In this document: positions 12,513 through 13,924 of the stretch, piece by piece
Layout: the number at the start of each line of letters is the position of its first letter
Numbering within the stretch: position 1 is the stretch's first letter
Assembly (NCBI GenBank): GCA_035627835.1
Contig: DASPKX010000044.1
Span: forward strand, 1 to 13,924
DNA: 13,924 nt
From: DASPKX01 sp035627835
GTDB lineage: Bacteria; Verrucomicrobiota; Verrucomicrobiia; Limisphaerales; SXQI01
Reading direction: 5' to 3'
Translations under genes and position numbers: made by a program
Notes under the pieces: generated by a model
Told to the model about the DNA's origin: nothing
The model's database searches: none
What the model saw: the letters and a program-made list of their open reading frames with translations, nothing else

Positions 12513-12541
12513 TTGCAAGGCTGAGTGGCCACGGGTATTAG
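12513..12541 (+). promoter_or_regulatory. Candidate promoter for the P-domain protein gene
   Basis: TTGCAA (12513-12518), a 17-nt spacer and TATTAG (12536-12541) each match the sigma-70 boxes at four of six bases with ideal spacing. The leader to the start codon would be about 170 nt. This is a weak, sequence-only call. Confidence 0.25.
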
Positions 12542-12720
12542 ACCGGGCGAATGAGAGACATCTGTCCCGAAATAACCTTCTAAACAGAGGTCAAAATCTA
12601 GCTGGATTGTCGTCGCAGGTAGTGAAGGCGTGCTGCGATATTTCTTGCTAGGGGCTCATTCGCTCAATAGCGTCAACCGAACTGAACATAGAGAGAAAAG
12701 ACAGAATCGCGTCCAATAAT

Positions 12721-13924
12721 ATGAACCCAATTCGTAAAACTGTAAGACGACTAAGCACATGGGTCATGGCGTGCTTGGCGACGGTTGCCCTGGCGGCGAC
12801 CGTGCAGGCGCAAACGCCTGAAGTCGGCCAAGGTGGCCCGATTACCATCAATGAGGTCGGGAAAGCCACCCCCTACCCTTCACAAATTGTCACCAGCAAT
12901 ATCCTGGGCACCATCGAGCGCGCCTCCGTGCGCCTGAATGGCCTCACCCACGGCTATCCTGATGACCTGGACATCCTGTTGGTCAGTCCAACTGGCAAAG
13001 GCATCGTTCTCATGAGCGACGCCGGCGGCCAGTTTGACCTCAACGGGGCCACCCTCACTTTCACCAATGGCGCTGCGGCCCTTCCCGATGAAGGCCAGAT
13101 CAACAGCGGCACATTCCGCCCAACTGACTTCGAAACTGGCGACGCGTTCCCTGACACGACCGCGAACACCTTCGGGTCGGATCTCGGCGTCCTCGCAGGC
13201 GACAGCCCAAATGGCACATGGCGCCTGTACGTGCTGGACGACCAGGTCATCGACGGCGGGTCGTTGAACAGCTGGACGCTGATCCTCGCGACCACCCCAA
13301 TCATCACTCCTGCGACGAACCGCGTGGTGATGAACGAAGATGGCACCGCGACGTTGAATATCCGCGTTCAGGATAGCGACACCCCGGCCAACTCCCTGGT
13401 GTTGAGCGCATCCTCTGCCAACCAGAACATCATCACCAACGCCTCCAACGCTGGCGGTTTCACTTTCAGTGGCACCGGCGAAGAGCGCACCTTGACAATT
13501 AAGCCAGTGGCTAACGCCAGCGGCAACGTCACTGTGACCTTGGGCGTGAGCGATGGCATCCAGACCACCACCACCAACATCACCGTTGAAGTTGCTGCGG
13601 TGAACGACGCGCCAACCGCCACGATCTCCACTAATAACCTGAATATTGTTCAAGGGACGCTGAGCACCAATCTCACGGTTACAGTGGCTGACATCGACAG
13701 CGCGGTTGCAGGCCTTACGCTGAACGCTCGTTCCGCCAACCAGGCCATCGTCGAAGATTCGAACATCTTCATCTCTGGTTCCGACGCAACCCGCAGCATC
13801 GCGGTTGCTGGCAATGGCGCAGCCACCGGCAACACCCAGGTTTTCATTGATGTCATTGATCCGTCCGGCGCTTCCAACACGATCACCTTGAACGTGACCG
13901 TTAACAAAGCTCCTTACTTCGTCG
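12721..13924 (+). CDS. Large secreted protein with N-terminal P-domain and tandem Ig/cadherin-like repeats (3' partial)
   Basis: The frame is open from ATG 12721 to the window edge (401 codons), with no stop. The signal peptide MNPIRKTVRRLSTWVMACLATVALAATVQA has an AxA-type site before Gln31. Residues 40-190 form a proprotein-convertase-type P-domain: ITINEVGKATPYPS, LNGLTHGYPDDLDILLVSP, SGTFRPTDF, and GTWRLYVLDDQVIDGGSLNS followed by WTL. Two repeats follow (about 195-298 and 299-398). Each has an acidic turn (VQDSDTPANSL, VADIDSAVAGL), then a SANQ-I strand and a late D-rich strand, and they are joined by VAAVNDAPT, typical of cadherin/Ig-like surface modules that bind calcium. No clear Shine-Dalgarno is present. 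Known: such proteins are often thousands of residues long and end in a sorting or secretion signal. The end is out of view, so adhesion or matrix roles are inferred. Confidence 0.85.
   Translation, partial: MNPIRKTVRRLSTWVMACLATVALAATVQAQTPEVGQGGPITINEVGKATPYPSQIVTSNILGTIERASVRLNGLTHGYPDDLDILLVSPTGKGIVLMSDAGGQFDLNGATLTFTNGAAALPDEGQINSGTFRPTDFETGDAFPDTTANTFGSDLGVLAGDSPNGTWRLYVLDDQVIDGGSLNSWTLILATTPIITPATNRVVMNEDGTATLNIRVQDSDTPANSLVLSASSANQNIITNASNAGGFTFSGTGEERTLTIKPVANASGNVTVTLGVSDGIQTTTTNITVEVAAVNDAPTATISTNNLNIVQGTLSTNLTVTVADIDSAVAGLTLNARSANQAIVEDSNIFISGSDATRSIAVAGNGAATGNTQVFIDVIDPSGASNTITLNVTVNKAPYFV

Larger units (their letters stand above)
12327..12720. other. 394-bp non-coding region with several inverted repeats
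   Basis: I see no convincing gene here. The region has a direct repeat GGGCTTGC (12344-12351 and 12359-12366) and a T7 run at 12383-12389 without a clear stem before it. CGGGAG/CTCCCG (12407-12412 with 12436-12441) and GTCAGG/CCTGAC (12452-12457 with 12487-12492) form stems, the latter with CGCT/AGCG nested inside. There is also a small CGCT/AGCG hairpin at 12661-12672. It must contain the end of the DUF1552 transcript and the start signals of the gene at 12721. Confidence 0.6.

Noticed and set aside
12502..12519. Minus-strand terminator from the A-run and CTTGCAAG palindrome
   Set aside because: The palindrome has no loop to form a hairpin, and there is no minus-strand gene to terminate.
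12551..12583. 10-codon leader peptide (MRDICPEITF)
   Set aside because: It has no ribosome binding site, no regulatory codon run and no comparison to support it; a frame this short is expected by chance.
12880..13653. 257-codon minus-strand open frame
   Set aside because: It is opposite the P-domain/Ig-repeat gene, which has a signal peptide and recognisable domains.

Overview
This window probably comes from a member of the Verrucomicrobiota, perhaps near Pedosphaera/Limisphaerales. That is inferred from gene content: a DUF1592-family multidomain cytochrome gene coupled to a DUF1552 gene, verrucomicrobial-style prepilins with an 'ARENLRA...RLYTWEQI' motif, a large secreted protein with an N-terminal P-domain, and few clear Shine-Dalgarno sites. 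No marker gene for taxonomy is present. Every supported gene lies on the + strand. I saw no rRNA, tRNA, CRISPR array, transposase or other mobile element.

Layout. (1) Positions 1-1118 hold the 3' part of an RlmI-like SAM-dependent rRNA methyltransferase, cut by the window edge. (2) A 189-bp gap has a candidate promoter and inverted repeats. (3) Positions 1289-6362 hold the most distinctive part: two tandem, diverged copies of a three-gene minor-pilin module (PilV/GspI-like, PilW/GspJ-like, then a PilX-like protein with a large C-terminal 'NGNG / IYAPQA / FHYDE' domain). Copy 1 is 1308-3611 and copy 2 is 3720-6362. In both copies gene 1 overlaps gene 2 by exactly 26 nt, and gene 2 overlaps gene 3 by ATGA. 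(4) Positions 6414-8588 encode a secreted clan GH-A-like glycoside hydrolase. (5) Positions 8662-12326 encode a secreted cytochrome-containing DUF1587/1595/1592/1588/1585 protein with a PA14 insert, translationally coupled to a Tat-exported DUF1552 protein. (6) Positions 12327-12720 are non-coding with several inverted repeats. (7) From 12721 to the window end runs the 5' part of a large secreted protein: signal peptide, P-domain, then tandem Ig/cadherin-like repeats.

How it fits together (inference). The pilin modules look like two alternative tip or minor-pilin complexes for a type IV pilus or type II secretion-like machine whose motor, secretin and prepilin peptidase genes lie elsewhere. 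Their dual-coding and ATGA overlaps suggest coupled synthesis of the three subunits. The downstream genes all encode exported proteins that could act on or bind polysaccharide (GH, PA14) or mediate surface interactions. The window therefore reads as an envelope/surface region, although nothing in the sequence proves that the pilin modules and the downstream enzymes work together.
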